Positions 1 to 8,533 of a stretch of 64,000 nt of DNA are shown here, one piece after another. The notes under the pieces are model-generated. The model was not told where the DNA came from and made no database searches. It saw only the letters and a list, made by a program, of their open reading frames with translations. The position numbers were made by a program, and so were the translations under genes. The DNA comes from Lactobacillus xujianguonis (lineage in GTDB: Bacteria; Bacillota; Bacilli; Lactobacillales; Lactobacillaceae), in the NCBI RefSeq assembly GCF_004009905.1, contig NZ_ML136878.1, positions 1-64,000 on the forward strand, given 5' to 3'. Each line of letters starts with the position of its first letter. Position 1 is the stretch's first letter.

Positions 1-65
1 TTAGTAAATGAAGAAATTAAAGCTTTAGTGTCCTTTTCATCATCAATTTGCGGTATACTTTTCAT
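1..65 (-). CDS. 5' end of an unknown gene, runs off the left edge
   Basis: Only the first 21 codons are in the window (MKSIPQIDDEKDTKAL...). The start ATG at 65-63 is preceded on the minus strand by AGGAGA (75-80), a good ribosome binding site with about 9 nt spacing, which is why I call this short piece coding. The visible N-terminus is acidic and shows no signal peptide or membrane segment. No family can be recognised from so few residues. Confidence 0.55.
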   Translation of the reverse strand, partial: MKSIPQIDDEKDTKALISSFT

Positions 66-172
66 TGCGTAAGATCTCCTTTAACTTTGGTTTGGACACT
101 TAAAGTATAACGCAGGAAGATCTTGCGCTTTTATTTTTGGACGAAAAAAGCCAGAAGCCACGCTAAGTTAGC

Positions 173-622
173 ATGATTTCTAGCTTTCAACTTTCAGTTT
201 TTATTTCTGAATACTGCCAAATTTATGACAATAAGCAACATATTTTGCCTTTCACTTCAAAATATCTAAATGGAATGAAAGAAACTACTTTTGTATTATT
301 TGAAAATTCTGCTGGAGTTCAAGATTATATTAATCGTCGTTTTAGTGAAATGGGCATCCAAATTACTAAAACTATTCAAGTCGATTCGGTCATCGACGCG
401 ATCCAAACGGCCATCATTTTAGGACACCAAGGAATGGCTTTAACTAACCAATACATCGCTCAGAAGCTCTTTCCTAACGGCAACTATAACTTATTGAGTT
501 TACCCAAAAATACTCTCAATTTTGATAATGCCATCATGTATGAAAAAGGTGCCAATGAACAGATTATTGAACTAGCTGATTATCTGAAAAAAGCCTTCAC
601 TGAAATGTCCACAAAGAGTTAA
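173..622 (+). pseudogene. LysR-family regulator remnant (effector domain only)
   Basis: The 149-residue open frame reads like the second half of the LysR substrate-binding domain: the pattern around GHQGMALTNQYIA and the following LSLPKN resemble the region that closes the effector cleft. No N-terminal winged helix-turn-helix is present, the frame is closed by stops just upstream of 173, and there is no convincing ribosome binding site. I therefore read it as the tail of a truncated regulator that no longer binds DNA. An intact LysR gene lies at 43064-43963. The product, if made, has no predictable role. Confidence 0.5.
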
Positions 623-691
623 AATGTTTGGCTAATCGAATAATTTATGATAATTTTTATTTAGAAAATAAATTCAAAGGTGGTAATGAGA

Positions 692-928
692 ATGACAGAA
701 AGAACTTTTACTAGAGAAGAATTAGCTAAATTTGACGGCGAAGATGGCCGCGAAGCCTACGTTGCTGTGAATGGTGTTGTTTACGACATGACTGGTAACC
801 CACATGTTAAAGCTAGTGCTCACCACGGCAATTTAGCTGGTCAAGACATCACTGAAGCAATTATGCGCTCTGGTCACGGAGATAAAGTCATGGCCCATCT
901 AAAAGTTGTTGGCAAGTTAGTCGACTAG
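692..928 (+). CDS. Small cytochrome b5-like heme-binding domain protein
   Basis: A 78-residue single-domain protein of the Cyt-b5 family. Residues 1-25 (TFTREELAKFDGEDGREAYV) give the first strand and helix, AVNGVVYDMTG is the typical b5 strand, and GNLAGQDITEAI followed by SGHGDKVM resembles short anaerobe-type b5 proteins, whose heme histidines lie in these two loops; the classical HPGG is absent. It ends in VVGKLVD, the usual b5 close. The longest frame begins with GTG at 680, but AAAGGTGG (675-682) sits 9 nt before ATG 692, so I use 692. It is monocistronic with its own terminator. A link to the nearby heme-dependent nitrate reductase is only inference. Confidence 0.75.
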   Translation: MTERTFTREELAKFDGEDGREAYVAVNGVVYDMTGNPHVKASAHHGNLAGQDITEAIMRSGHGDKVMAHLKVVGKLVD

Positions 929-942
929 TTTTCATTTTCATT

Positions 943-978
943 AAAAAACAGCTCATGAAATTTCATGGGCTGTTTTTT
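943..978 (+). terminator. Rho-independent terminator after the b5 gene
   Basis: AAAACAGCTCATGAAA / TTTCATGGGCTGTTTTTT forms a long stem with almost no loop, followed by a T run, 14 nt after the stop codon. Confidence 0.85.
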
Positions 979-1079
979 GTTGCTTTTCAAAATTATTCGC
1001 TGTTTTTTCTTAAATGTAAATGGAATTATGGCCACATTTGTGTATAATATTGGAAATACCTTAAAGGAGATGACGAATA

Positions 1080-2487
1080 ATGAGAAATATTTTCAAAAAA
1101 GTGCCGGTAAAAAATTACTTACGGGCTGATTCACGCCTAGAGCGAAGCTTGCACGCACGTGATTTAGTAGCCCTAGGCATCGGTGCAGTTATCGGAACGG
1201 GGATTTTCATCTTACCTGGTCATGAAGCTGCGCAACATGCTGGTCCAGCAGTAACAATCGCTTTCTTACTGGCTGCGATTGTGTCTGGGATCGTCGGTAT
1301 GGCTTACGCAGAATTTTCTTCATCCATGCCTGTTGCCGGTTCAGCCTACTCTTTTGGCTCTGCAATTTTTGGAGAAGTGATCGGTTGGACCTTGGGGTGG
1401 GCACTTTTGCTAGAATATTTCTTAGCAGTTTCTGCCGAAGCAACTGGTTTTACATCCTACTTTAACAATAATATTTTAAGTGCGATTGGAATCAATTTAC
1501 CCAAATCTTTACAAGCTGGTCCAATGGAAGGCGGCGTAGTTAACCTTTCGGCGGTCTTAGTCGTTTTAATTGTAGCCTTTATCTTGTATCAAGGCGCTAA
1601 CCTTTCCAAGCATATCGAAGATGCCAATGGTTATCTTGAAAGTTGCGATTATCGTTCTCTTTATCGTGGTTGGCGTTTTTTATATCAAAACTGAAAACTA
1701 CGTGCCTTTCTATCCAAAAGAATTTCACTCAGAGCCTTGGGGATTTGGTGGGATCTCTACCGCTGCAGCAACGGTTTTCTTTGCCTTCATTGTTTTTGAT
1801 GCCTTAGCTTCCAATTCTGCAGAAACAATTAATCCAGGTAAAAACGTCGTTAAAGGTATTCTGGGTACCGTCATTGTTGCCGTTGTGCTGTATGTTGGGT
1901 TTTCATTTGTGTTAACGGGGATGGTTAACTACAAACAGTTAAATGTTGATGACCCTGCAGCTTATGCTTTAAAAGTTATTGGCTTAAATAGTTGGAATAA
2001 ATTGATCACACTAGGAGCTTTAGTCGGAATTTTTACTGCAATGATCACTATGCTTTTAGGTGGTTCTCGCCTGCTGTATGCTTTAGGACGTGATGGTTTA
2101 CTGCCAAAAGCCATGGGCCAAGTTGATCATAAAAAGATGATTCCTGACAATGCCATCATTATTTCAACAATCGTGGCAGCAGTTTTCGCGGGTTTAGTAC
2201 CTTTGATGCAGCTGGCATCCCTGATCAATGCCGGCACCTTACTCGCCTTTGCCTTCATTTCTTTTGGCGTCATTCCATTGCGTAAACGTAAAGACATTCC
2301 AAATGACGGCTTCAAGATGCCACTCTACCCTGTGCTACCGATTATTGCAGGCTTACTCAGTGTGTACTTCATTATTATGTTGCCAATGGAAACTAAGGTA
2401 ATGGTCTCAATCTGGATTGTTGTCGGATGGATTATCTACTTTGCCTTCGGCTTAAAGCATTCTAAACTGCAAAATAATGAAAAATAA
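1080..2487 (+). pseudogene. APC-family amino-acid permease, interrupted by a 1-nt frameshift
   Basis: A cationic/neutral amino-acid permease of the APC superfamily, about 468 residues if the frame is restored. The first part (to about residue 180) holds the consensus start of TM1, GIGAVIGTGIFILPG, and several membrane segments. The second part starts inside MVILKVAIIVLF and carries the remaining segments, with AETINPGKN and GGSRLLYALGRDG typical of the family. The frames join at 1615-1625, where GATGCCAATGG has one base too many: GATGCAATGG would read DAMVILKV. A strong ribosome binding site (AAAGGAG, 1063-1069) precedes the ATG. The rest is well conserved, so the lesion is recent or a sequencing error. 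Substrate cannot be told. Confidence 0.8.
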
Positions 2488-2495
2488 AGGATTTA

Positions 2496-2537
2496 AAAAA
2501 TGTGATATCTACAACTTGCTGTAGATATCACATTTTT
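2496..2537. terminator. Bidirectional terminator between permease and odc
   Basis: AAAAATGTGATATCTACA - 6 nt loop - TGTAGATATCACATTTTT is an 18-bp perfect hairpin with A and T runs on the two sides. It lies between the converging permease (+) and ornithine decarboxylase (-) genes and can serve both. Confidence 0.9.
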
Positions 2538-2540
2538 CAT

Positions 2541-4625
2541 TTATTTCAAAACTTCTGCGACAATCTTTCCGTCCTGTTCATAAACTCCTTGTACTTCTGG
2601 ATCAAATCCAGGGAATTTCTTAGCCGCATCTAACAATACTTGAAAATACTTAACATCCAATTGATGCCATTTCTCCCCTGGCGCTACTACGAAAACACCT
2701 GGTGGGTAAGGCAATGCCCCTTCTAATGCAATTTCACCTGGTAAATTAGAAAGTTCAACAAGTTTGCTATTGTTTTCATTAAACTCTCTATCTGCTGCAC
2801 TTGGTTGTAAGGAATAGTTCTGAAAATCAGACTTGATAAACAAATCACGCTCTAATTTAAAGATATCATTCTCTTGATAATAATGATGAATTTCTTGACA
2901 CAACTGATATAAAGTATAATTTTGATAACGCTTCGGAAATTCAGCGACTAATTGAGGCATAATTTCGCTTAGTTTTCTTCTTTGTAAATACGCATCTTCA
3001 AAGTCCATTAAGGCATCAAATAAGGTCTGCATATCTACCTTACTCTCCCCTGGAGTAATTAAATACAGCGTTGAATAAATATCAGATTTCTCTGGAATAA
3101 TTTGTTTTTCATGTAAGTATGTTTCCATTACTACTCCAGGAATACCTTCCTGATCATATTTTTCTGTTTCTAAATTGATCCCAGGATTGAGAATCGTTAG
3201 TTTTAACGGATCAAGCATGACTTCACCTTGACCAATTTTAGCAAAGCCATGCCAATTTTGTTGTGGTGTTAATCGCCAGGCTGCAGAAGAGTGCGCTAAT
3301 TTTTCAGTAGGAATGTCTTCCCATTTTACGCCATTAACCATTGCTGGGACAAATGGCCTAAATAATTTGCTCTTTGCAAGTAACTTTTTTCTAAAATTAA
3401 TTCCAAGCTTAACCGTCTCATCCCACCATGAACAACTGGCTGCTGAATTGGCCATTTTTGCATTGACTGCCAAAGATGAATAAACTGGATAAGAATAACT
3501 AGTAGTGACATATTTTAAATATGCATGGTTAAAGTGCTTATGGTCTACATAACGCTTTTGTCCTTTAAGATGGCTATCTTTCTTCAAGATTTGTGATGCC
3601 TGAGCAACACCAGCTTGTTGTTTGTGAACTGATTCTGTAACCAAAATGCCTGGATCTTCTGGTCCATATTCTTGCTGCAACGGTGATAAGTCACGTAAGA
3701 CATCAACAAATTGTTCATAACCGCCCCAGGCACAATCAAGCAAAATATAATCACAAAGCTTACCTAACTTTTTGATAATGTATTTAGCATCATAGAAAAC
3801 ACCGTCATAAGTTTCTTGCTGTAAAACTGCCATTCTGAAAGGTCTCTTAGCTTTAACCTTTGCAGGATCGATTTTGGCAATCTCTGCCCGAATCTTGTCT
3901 TCGTCTAAATCATTAGCAATTAAAGGACCGATTAAACCATCAGCATTGCGATCAGTTGGTAAGTAAACTGGCTTAGCCCCAGTCATTACTAATGCACTAT
4001 TGTATAAACTCTTATGGTTATTTCGATCAAATAAGACTAGATCTCCTTCGCGCAAAACCGCGGTGGCACAAATTGTATTCGCGCTGGTTGTCCCATTTGT
4101 ACAAAAATATACTTTATCAGCATGGTATGCTTTGGCCGCTTCCTCTTCAGCTTTGAGTGGCTGACCTTCATGGCCCATCGTATCGCCAAGCTCAAAGACA
4201 CTATCGGAAATGTCAGCCCTAAAATAATTCTTTCCAAAGAACTGTCGCATTACTGCTCCAGCGGGATGTCGATCAAAGAAGTGTCCATTATGATGGCCTG
4301 GTGTACTCAGAATTAAATCATCCTGATCAGCAAAATTTGTTAGATCCAATAAGAATTGTGGTACTACTTCTTGTTCATACTTCTTAGCAGTTTGATCAAT
4401 TACTCTTGCCATATTCTTTGCAGGATCAAATTCAATTAGCGGTAAATTTAATTTCAATTCATCGGCAAAAACCCTTTGCATCCCCTTACCGCGACTATCA
4501 TCTTTTTTAACCACAACAGCTGCCAAATAAGCACCGTTTAAGTTTTCGCTTAATTCACAATGTGGCCAGTTCTTAGGCAAATAAGGTAATAACTCCTTAC
4601 GCGCTGCAATTTTCAAATAATGCAT
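2541..4625 (-). CDS. Ornithine decarboxylase (PLP-dependent, fold type I)
   Basis: A 694-residue Orn/Lys/Arg decarboxylase of the large inducible bacterial class. Order: N-terminal wing domain (about 1-105), PLP-binding major domain (about 106-410) and C-terminal domain. Landmarks are STPGHHNGHFFDRHPAG, LFDRNNHKSLYNSAL, the PLP lysine in SVHKQQAG (about residue 334) and EGALPYPPGVFVVAPGEKW near the end. These closely match the ornithine decarboxylase of Lactobacillus 30a, hence the ornithine call; lysine or arginine is less likely. Reaction: ornithine to putrescine plus CO2, consuming a cytoplasmic proton. It diverges from an APC antiporter at 4848, the usual decarboxylase/antiporter pairing for acid resistance and putrescine export. 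The wing domain is slightly shorter than in the 30a enzyme. Confidence 0.9.
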   Translation of the reverse strand: MHYLKIAARKELLPYLPKNWPHCELSENLNGAYLAAVVVKKDDSRGKGMQRVFADELKLNLPLIEFDPAKNMARVIDQTAKKYEQEVVPQFLLDLTNFADQDDLILSTPGHHNGHFFDRHPAGAVMRQFFGKNYFRADISDSVFELGDTMGHEGQPLKAEEEAAKAYHADKVYFCTNGTTSANTICATAVLREGDLVLFDRNNHKSLYNSALVMTGAKPVYLPTDRNADGLIGPLIANDLDEDKIRAEIAKIDPAKVKAKRPFRMAVLQQETYDGVFYDAKYIIKKLGKLCDYILLDCAWGGYEQFVDVLRDLSPLQQEYGPEDPGILVTESVHKQQAGVAQASQILKKDSHLKGQKRYVDHKHFNHAYLKYVTTSYSYPVYSSLAVNAKMANSAASCSWWDETVKLGINFRKKLLAKSKLFRPFVPAMVNGVKWEDIPTEKLAHSSAAWRLTPQQNWHGFAKIGQGEVMLDPLKLTILNPGINLETEKYDQEGIPGVVMETYLHEKQIIPEKSDIYSTLYLITPGESKVDMQTLFDALMDFEDAYLQRRKLSEIMPQLVAEFPKRYQNYTLYQLCQEIHHYYQENDIFKLERDLFIKSDFQNYSLQPSAADREFNENNSKLVELSNLPGEIALEGALPYPPGVFVVAPGEKWHQLDVKYFQVLLDAAKKFPGFDPEVQGVYEQDGKIVAEVLK

Positions 4626-4847
4626 GATTCTTTTCCTCTTTGTTTTTCACTGTCATTCTCTATACAATTTTAGCAAAATACTTAAAAAGAATAGAAAAAT
4701 TTTAAAAATTATTCTAAAATACAGATATTACTTTTATTTTACAAGAGGATAGATGTGCAATTAATCAGAGAATTTCTTAAACATCAAAATAAACCCCCAT
4801 GTTTTTGGTAAAAAACAACAACGATAAAAAAGGGGAGATAATATTTT
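4626..4847. promoter_or_regulatory. Divergent odc/antiporter promoter region
   Basis: A 222-nt AT-rich region between two divergent starts. The 14-mer CTATACAATTTTAG at 4660-4673 also occurs exactly at 41983-41996; read on the minus strand it ends in TTGTATAG, which could act as the odc -10. AAGGGGAGAT (4830-4839) is the antiporter ribosome binding site. A run AACCCCCATGTTTTTGG (4792-4808) has no assigned role. No operator is recognised. Confidence 0.4.
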
Positions 4848-6299
4848 ATGGTTGAAGAAAATAATAAGAAAAATTATATGGGTTGGGTCACCCTAACAAT
4901 GTTTGTCTACTTGACAGTCATCAGTTTTGAAGACCCATTTTATCCATACCAAGAATACGGTTTATTCGTTCTGGTATTATGGATTTTCATGCTACTTTTT
5001 TACCAGTTACCTTATACCTTGATTTCAACACAGTTGGGAATGGCTTATAACGGTGAAGAAGAAGGTGGATTGTCATCCTGGATTCGGCGCGGAACGGGTA
5101 GTGATCTTTTAGGTTACGCGACTGGATGGATGTACTGGGCGCAAACAATTCCATACCTAATTGACTGTGCTAGTTCAGTTGTTGTATCAGTATCATGGGT
5201 AATTTTAGGTAATAGATCTTTAGGACAGCATATGTCGTCCTTCACTTTTAGTTTGATTACCTTTGCAATTATCTTAGTTTTCATCATCTTTGAAAACGTG
5301 GTTAAAGACGCACTAGATGCCACTTCTCTATGGGGTGGTATTGCCATGGTTGTCATGGTTCTTGTCTTTTTTGTAATGATTATTTGGTCATTAACTCACG
5401 GCGGACATATTGCAACAAAATTAACTTGGTCTAACATCAAGCCTCACTTAAGCCTGCACTACTTCTCATCTGCAAGTATGTTGATCTTTGCTATGTCAGG
5501 TGCTGAATTAGCCGCTCCGTATATTTCTAGGTTGAAGCACCCTAAGCGCGACTTTCCTAAGACAATGTGGCTATTATTCATTGTTACAGCAATGATGGTT
5601 ATCCTTGAAACTTTAGGTTTAGCTGTTTTATTTGATGCAAAACACATTCCTAATGACTTTAAGATGAACGGTGATTACTACGCCTTTCAATTACTTGGTC
5701 AAGAAGCTGGCATGGGTAACAGCTTAATGTTAGCTTATTCCATTGTATGTCTTGTAACTTTATTAGCCGAAATTGCAGCCCTTATCGATGCTGCCAGTCG
5801 TTTCCTTGCTTCTGACACAACTGCACAATACATGCCAAGCTGGTTACTTAAGAAGACTAAGACTGGTCGACCATTAAACAGTTATATCTTTACTGCTGGA
5901 ACCACTTTAATCTTGATCTTATTGGGTGGTACCTTACCAGAAATTAATGACTTCGTTAACTGGTTACTTAATTTAAATACCATCGTTTCACCTTATAAGA
6001 CTTCAGTTGTCTTTTTAGCCTTTTTACTTCTTCGCTATAAACGTAAGAGTTTTGGCGAGAACGAATATGTTTTCATTCGAAATCGAAAAGGTGCATTAGC
6101 TGTTGGCTGGTGGTGCTTCCTGTTGACTTTCACCTGTGCTACGATGGCCTTTTTACCACAAAACGGTCAATTCGGTAGTGATAAATGGTTTAAACAATTA
6201 TGGATGAATATCGTAGTAGTCTTGTTCCTATTCGGTACTGGATTTATCTTGCCATTACTACGTAAACTTGAATTAAAACGCAAGAAAAATAAGGAATAA
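4848..6299 (+). CDS. APC-family amino-acid antiporter, probable ornithine/putrescine exchanger
   Basis: A 483-residue integral membrane protein with 12 predicted segments, resembling the glutamate:GABA-antiporter branch of the APC superfamily (TM1 starts at about residue 12; SMLIFAMSGAELAAPYISRLKHPKRDFPKTMW is the family loop around TM6). It diverges from the ornithine decarboxylase gene, and a 5-nt gap links it to the SMR gene downstream. Start: ATG 4848 after AAGGGGAG. Known decarboxylase/antiporter pairs import the amino acid and export the amine, so ornithine/putrescine exchange is a reasonable inference. The sequence alone does not exclude another substrate such as glutamate/GABA. Confidence 0.75.
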   Translation: MVEENNKKNYMGWVTLTMFVYLTVISFEDPFYPYQEYGLFVLVLWIFMLLFYQLPYTLISTQLGMAYNGEEEGGLSSWIRRGTGSDLLGYATGWMYWAQTIPYLIDCASSVVVSVSWVILGNRSLGQHMSSFTFSLITFAIILVFIIFENVVKDALDATSLWGGIAMVVMVLVFFVMIIWSLTHGGHIATKLTWSNIKPHLSLHYFSSASMLIFAMSGAELAAPYISRLKHPKRDFPKTMWLLFIVTAMMVILETLGLAVLFDAKHIPNDFKMNGDYYAFQLLGQEAGMGNSLMLAYSIVCLVTLLAEIAALIDAASRFLASDTTAQYMPSWLLKKTKTGRPLNSYIFTAGTTLILILLGGTLPEINDFVNWLLNLNTIVSPYKTSVVFLAFLLLRYKRKSFGENEYVFIRNRKGALAVGWWCFLLTFTCATMAFLPQNGQFGSDKWFKQLWMNIVVVLFLFGTGFILPLLRKLELKRKKNKE

Positions 6300-6304
6300 A
6301 ACAT

Positions 6305-6622
6305 ATGGGATATCTACAATTAGCTGGCGCAATTATTTTCGAAATCATTGCCACCAACTTGCTCAAAGCCTCAAATGGCTTTACCAAAATACAATTTACC
6401 CTTGGCACCATCATTGCCTACATCATCTGTTACTACTTGTTCTCATTATCATTGAGAACAATCAAACTCAGCCTTGCCTACGCCATCTGGTGCGGCCTAG
6501 GAATTGTTGCGACCGCGATTGTTTCTTATCTGTTATGGCACGAACACATTAGTTTAATGGAAATCTTTGGCTTTGCGTTAATTATTGCTGGCGTGGTCAT
6601 CAGTAATTTAGCTGCCAAATAA
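6305..6622 (+). CDS. SMR-family small multidrug/cation efflux protein (EmrE/Qac type)
   Basis: 105 residues forming four membrane helices. The essential membrane glutamate lies in TM1 (GAIIFEIIATNLLKAS, about residue 13), and LAYAIWCGLGIVAT in TM3 is the EmrE/Qac-type signature rather than the guanidinium-exporter type. It acts as a proton-coupled dimer exporting cationic compounds. It begins 5 nt after the antiporter stop and is followed by a terminator, so it is the last gene of that operon. Paired SMR proteins such as MdtIJ export spermidine, so a role in polyamine export is conceivable here, but only one SMR gene is present. Confidence 0.85.
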   Translation: MGYLQLAGAIIFEIIATNLLKASNGFTKIQFTLGTIIAYIICYYLFSLSLRTIKLSLAYAIWCGLGIVATAIVSYLLWHEHISLMEIFGFALIIAGVVISNLAAK

Positions 6623-6650
6623 GCCTGGAAAAAATCCAGGCTTATTTTTT
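6621..6650. terminator. Terminator between SMR gene and DUF438 gene
   Basis: AAGCCTGGA - 5 nt loop - TCCAGGCTT followed by ATTTTTT. It overlaps the end of the SMR stop codon and lies before the converging DUF438 gene. Confidence 0.88.
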
Positions 6651-6661
6651 GCTATTTTTGA

Positions 6662-7879
6662 TTAAATTGTACGCTTTTCGTTAGTCCAACTTCTAATCTC
6701 AGTAACGTCTTGGGCTACTTCTAAACAGCCTAAGTACTTACCTTCTGGATTACGAACGGCAAAGTATTGTAAGTAAAGGTAGCGACCCATGTGCTTAGGC
6801 TCAAACCAGAATTCATACTTATCACGCTTGCCTTCATGTAGCTCTTTAAAAATCCCCTTCACCTTATCAACGCTACCAGCAACGTGGCAAGAAAAGACAT
6901 CATTACCTAAAGCATTTTTAGAATGCGGATAAATAGCTGCGCCACCGCCAAAAAAGGCCACCTTGTCATTTTCATCAACAAAGGTTAATGCAAATGGTAA
7001 TAAATCAATGATCGCCTGTAATTGCTCAAGGTTTAATTTACCTTCTTTAAAGTTAATGGCTAAGCTGCTTAAACTAGCCAACTCAATTGGTGATTTTTCC
7101 AGGTGTGGCAGGTCTTTTTCAGCTGGCTTCCAGTTCATTGGTGGCTGAATCAAGGTGTAACCAATTTGCTTTTCTTCTTCTTTGACATTAAGCCAGTCCT
7201 GCGCATTCGCCACTTCCGTAATCATTGGCAACATAATTGATTCTTCTTTAAAAATCATTTCGAGCACTTCATGACAGGCCGACTTAACGGCTTCAGCTAA
7301 TTTAGCCTTATCTGGTTGTTCTGCAGCGGCTAATTGATTAGCTTGTCCAATCAATTTACGAATCTTGTCATCAACACCCCACATGACCTTTGGTGGAGCA
7401 GTAATCCCATATTTGGTCATTAAGGGAAAAATTGAAGTTTCTTTACGGGCATAGTGATAATGAATTTTAGCTAAATCTTTCAAAGCTTGACGAATTTTCG
7501 TTAAAGCAGCGTCATCTCCATCCTCGTACTTAGCTAAATTTGGCAATAAATAGTCATTAATCAAGGACTTTAAGACAAAATTTTCTTGCTTCAAAGTGTG
7601 AACCGGGTGACCGGGAGTTTCATAATCAGGAGATTCATCAACCGGTAAAATACTCCCCTTAAATACTTCAGCGTGGACATTACATAAATATTGAATTTGC
7701 CGCGGATCAAGACCACTTGCAATTAATTGTCTTTCAGCAGAAGTAATTTCAGATACATCGACTTTGTCAAAGCGTTCTTTAAACATTTTTTTAGCAGTTT
7801 CAAAATCACCGCCTTTTTGGATATAGTGCAATACTTCCAAAATTTGATCTTGTCTGCTTTTATTTTCTTTACTATCCAT
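6662..7879 (-). CDS. DUF438 / hemerythrin-like / PAS protein
   Basis: A 405-residue cytoplasmic protein with three parts. Residues about 5-75 match DUF438 (KMFKERFDKVDVSEITSAERQLI). Residues about 85-235 are a hemerythrin HHE helical bundle with likely di-iron ligands in PGHPVHTLKQE, KIHYHYARKETSIFP and CHEVLEMIFKEESIMLP. Residues about 290-400 form a PAS domain (PFALTFVDENDKVAFFG... YLGCLEVAQDVTEI). Such proteins are linked to NO or oxygen sensing and Fe-S repair, but the exact function is not established. The frame is open from 7891, yet GGAGAAAAAG lies just before ATG 7879, so I use 7879. It directly follows the DUF59/DUF1858 gene and is probably co-transcribed with it. At the edge of a nar cluster, a role in nitrite/NO stress is likely. 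Confidence 0.8.
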   Translation of the reverse strand: MDSKENKSRQDQILEVLHYIQKGGDFETAKKMFKERFDKVDVSEITSAERQLIASGLDPRQIQYLCNVHAEVFKGSILPVDESPDYETPGHPVHTLKQENFVLKSLINDYLLPNLAKYEDGDDAALTKIRQALKDLAKIHYHYARKETSIFPLMTKYGITAPPKVMWGVDDKIRKLIGQANQLAAAEQPDKAKLAEAVKSACHEVLEMIFKEESIMLPMITEVANAQDWLNVKEEEKQIGYTLIQPPMNWKPAEKDLPHLEKSPIELASLSSLAINFKEGKLNLEQLQAIIDLLPFALTFVDENDKVAFFGGGAAIYPHSKNALGNDVFSCHVAGSVDKVKGIFKELHEGKRDKYEFWFEPKHMGRYLYLQYFAVRNPEGKYLGCLEVAQDVTEIRSWTNEKRTI

Positions 7880-7890
7880 CTTTTTCTCCA

Positions 7891-8463
7891 TTATTTTTCA
7901 ATTACTTGATAGCCCTTAGCTTCAAAAGCGGCTTTAACCTTTTCTTTATCAACGCCCATTACTTTGGCTCCCATGGAAATGGTCATTACTCGGCCAATGG
8001 TTTTAAGCAGGCCTGGTTCTTTAATCTTGGTAAAGCCACAATCAGCCATAATCTCGACAAAGTCGGGGTAACGCTTAGCTAATTTAATAATTGGTTCTGA
8101 GAAGTTGATGACCTTTTGCGTATCATCTGCAGTCGAATCATTAGCTACCTTCTTTGCCGCTAATTCTGCTTTACCTGCCTCATTAATCTTATCTGGTGAC
8201 CAAACCGGATACCAAACTAAGTTGATGTCACATTCTTTAATGCCGTTAACACTAGTTACTGCCTGCTTAATTTCTTTTTCTAAATCTTTGGGTAACGCGC
8301 TACCTGCTACAGGCAAGGTCATGGTGATTGTTGCTGTTTCATCCTGAACGGCTACTTGATAAATTAAACCTAAATCAACTAAATTAATACCAATCTCAGG
8401 TTCCAATACTTGTTTTAGAGCAGCGGTAATTTTTTCTTTGTTTGTTAGTTTTTTGTCTGTCAT
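7891..8463 (-). CDS. DUF59 (MIP18/SufT-like) fused to DUF1858
   Basis: 190 residues. Residues about 8-95 are a MIP18/DUF59 domain (EPEIGINLVDLGLIY, then NLVWYPVWSPDK), a family used in Fe-S cluster assembly. Residues about 115-188 are a DUF1858 domain (FSEPIIKLAKRYPDFVEIMADCGF ... GVDKEKVKAAFEAKGYQVI). The cysteine that most DUF59 proteins carry in TTPGCP is missing: the loop reads TLPVAGSALP. The paralogue at 29835-30152 has the cysteine and the same NLVWYP-WS-DK tail. The stop is adjacent to the DUF438 gene, so the two form an operon. Role in Fe-S maturation or NO response is inferred. Confidence 0.75.
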   Translation of the reverse strand: MTDKKLTNKEKITAALKQVLEPEIGINLVDLGLIYQVAVQDETATITMTLPVAGSALPKDLEKEIKQAVTSVNGIKECDINLVWYPVWSPDKINEAGKAELAAKKVANDSTADDTQKVINFSEPIIKLAKRYPDFVEIMADCGFTKIKEPGLLKTIGRVMTISMGAKVMGVDKEKVKAAFEAKGYQVIEK

Positions 8464-8533
8464 TTTTTGTACCTATTCTTCTATAAATTTATTGTACTAT
8501 AAGTCTTTTAAGATTATTCAAATTAACAACTAC

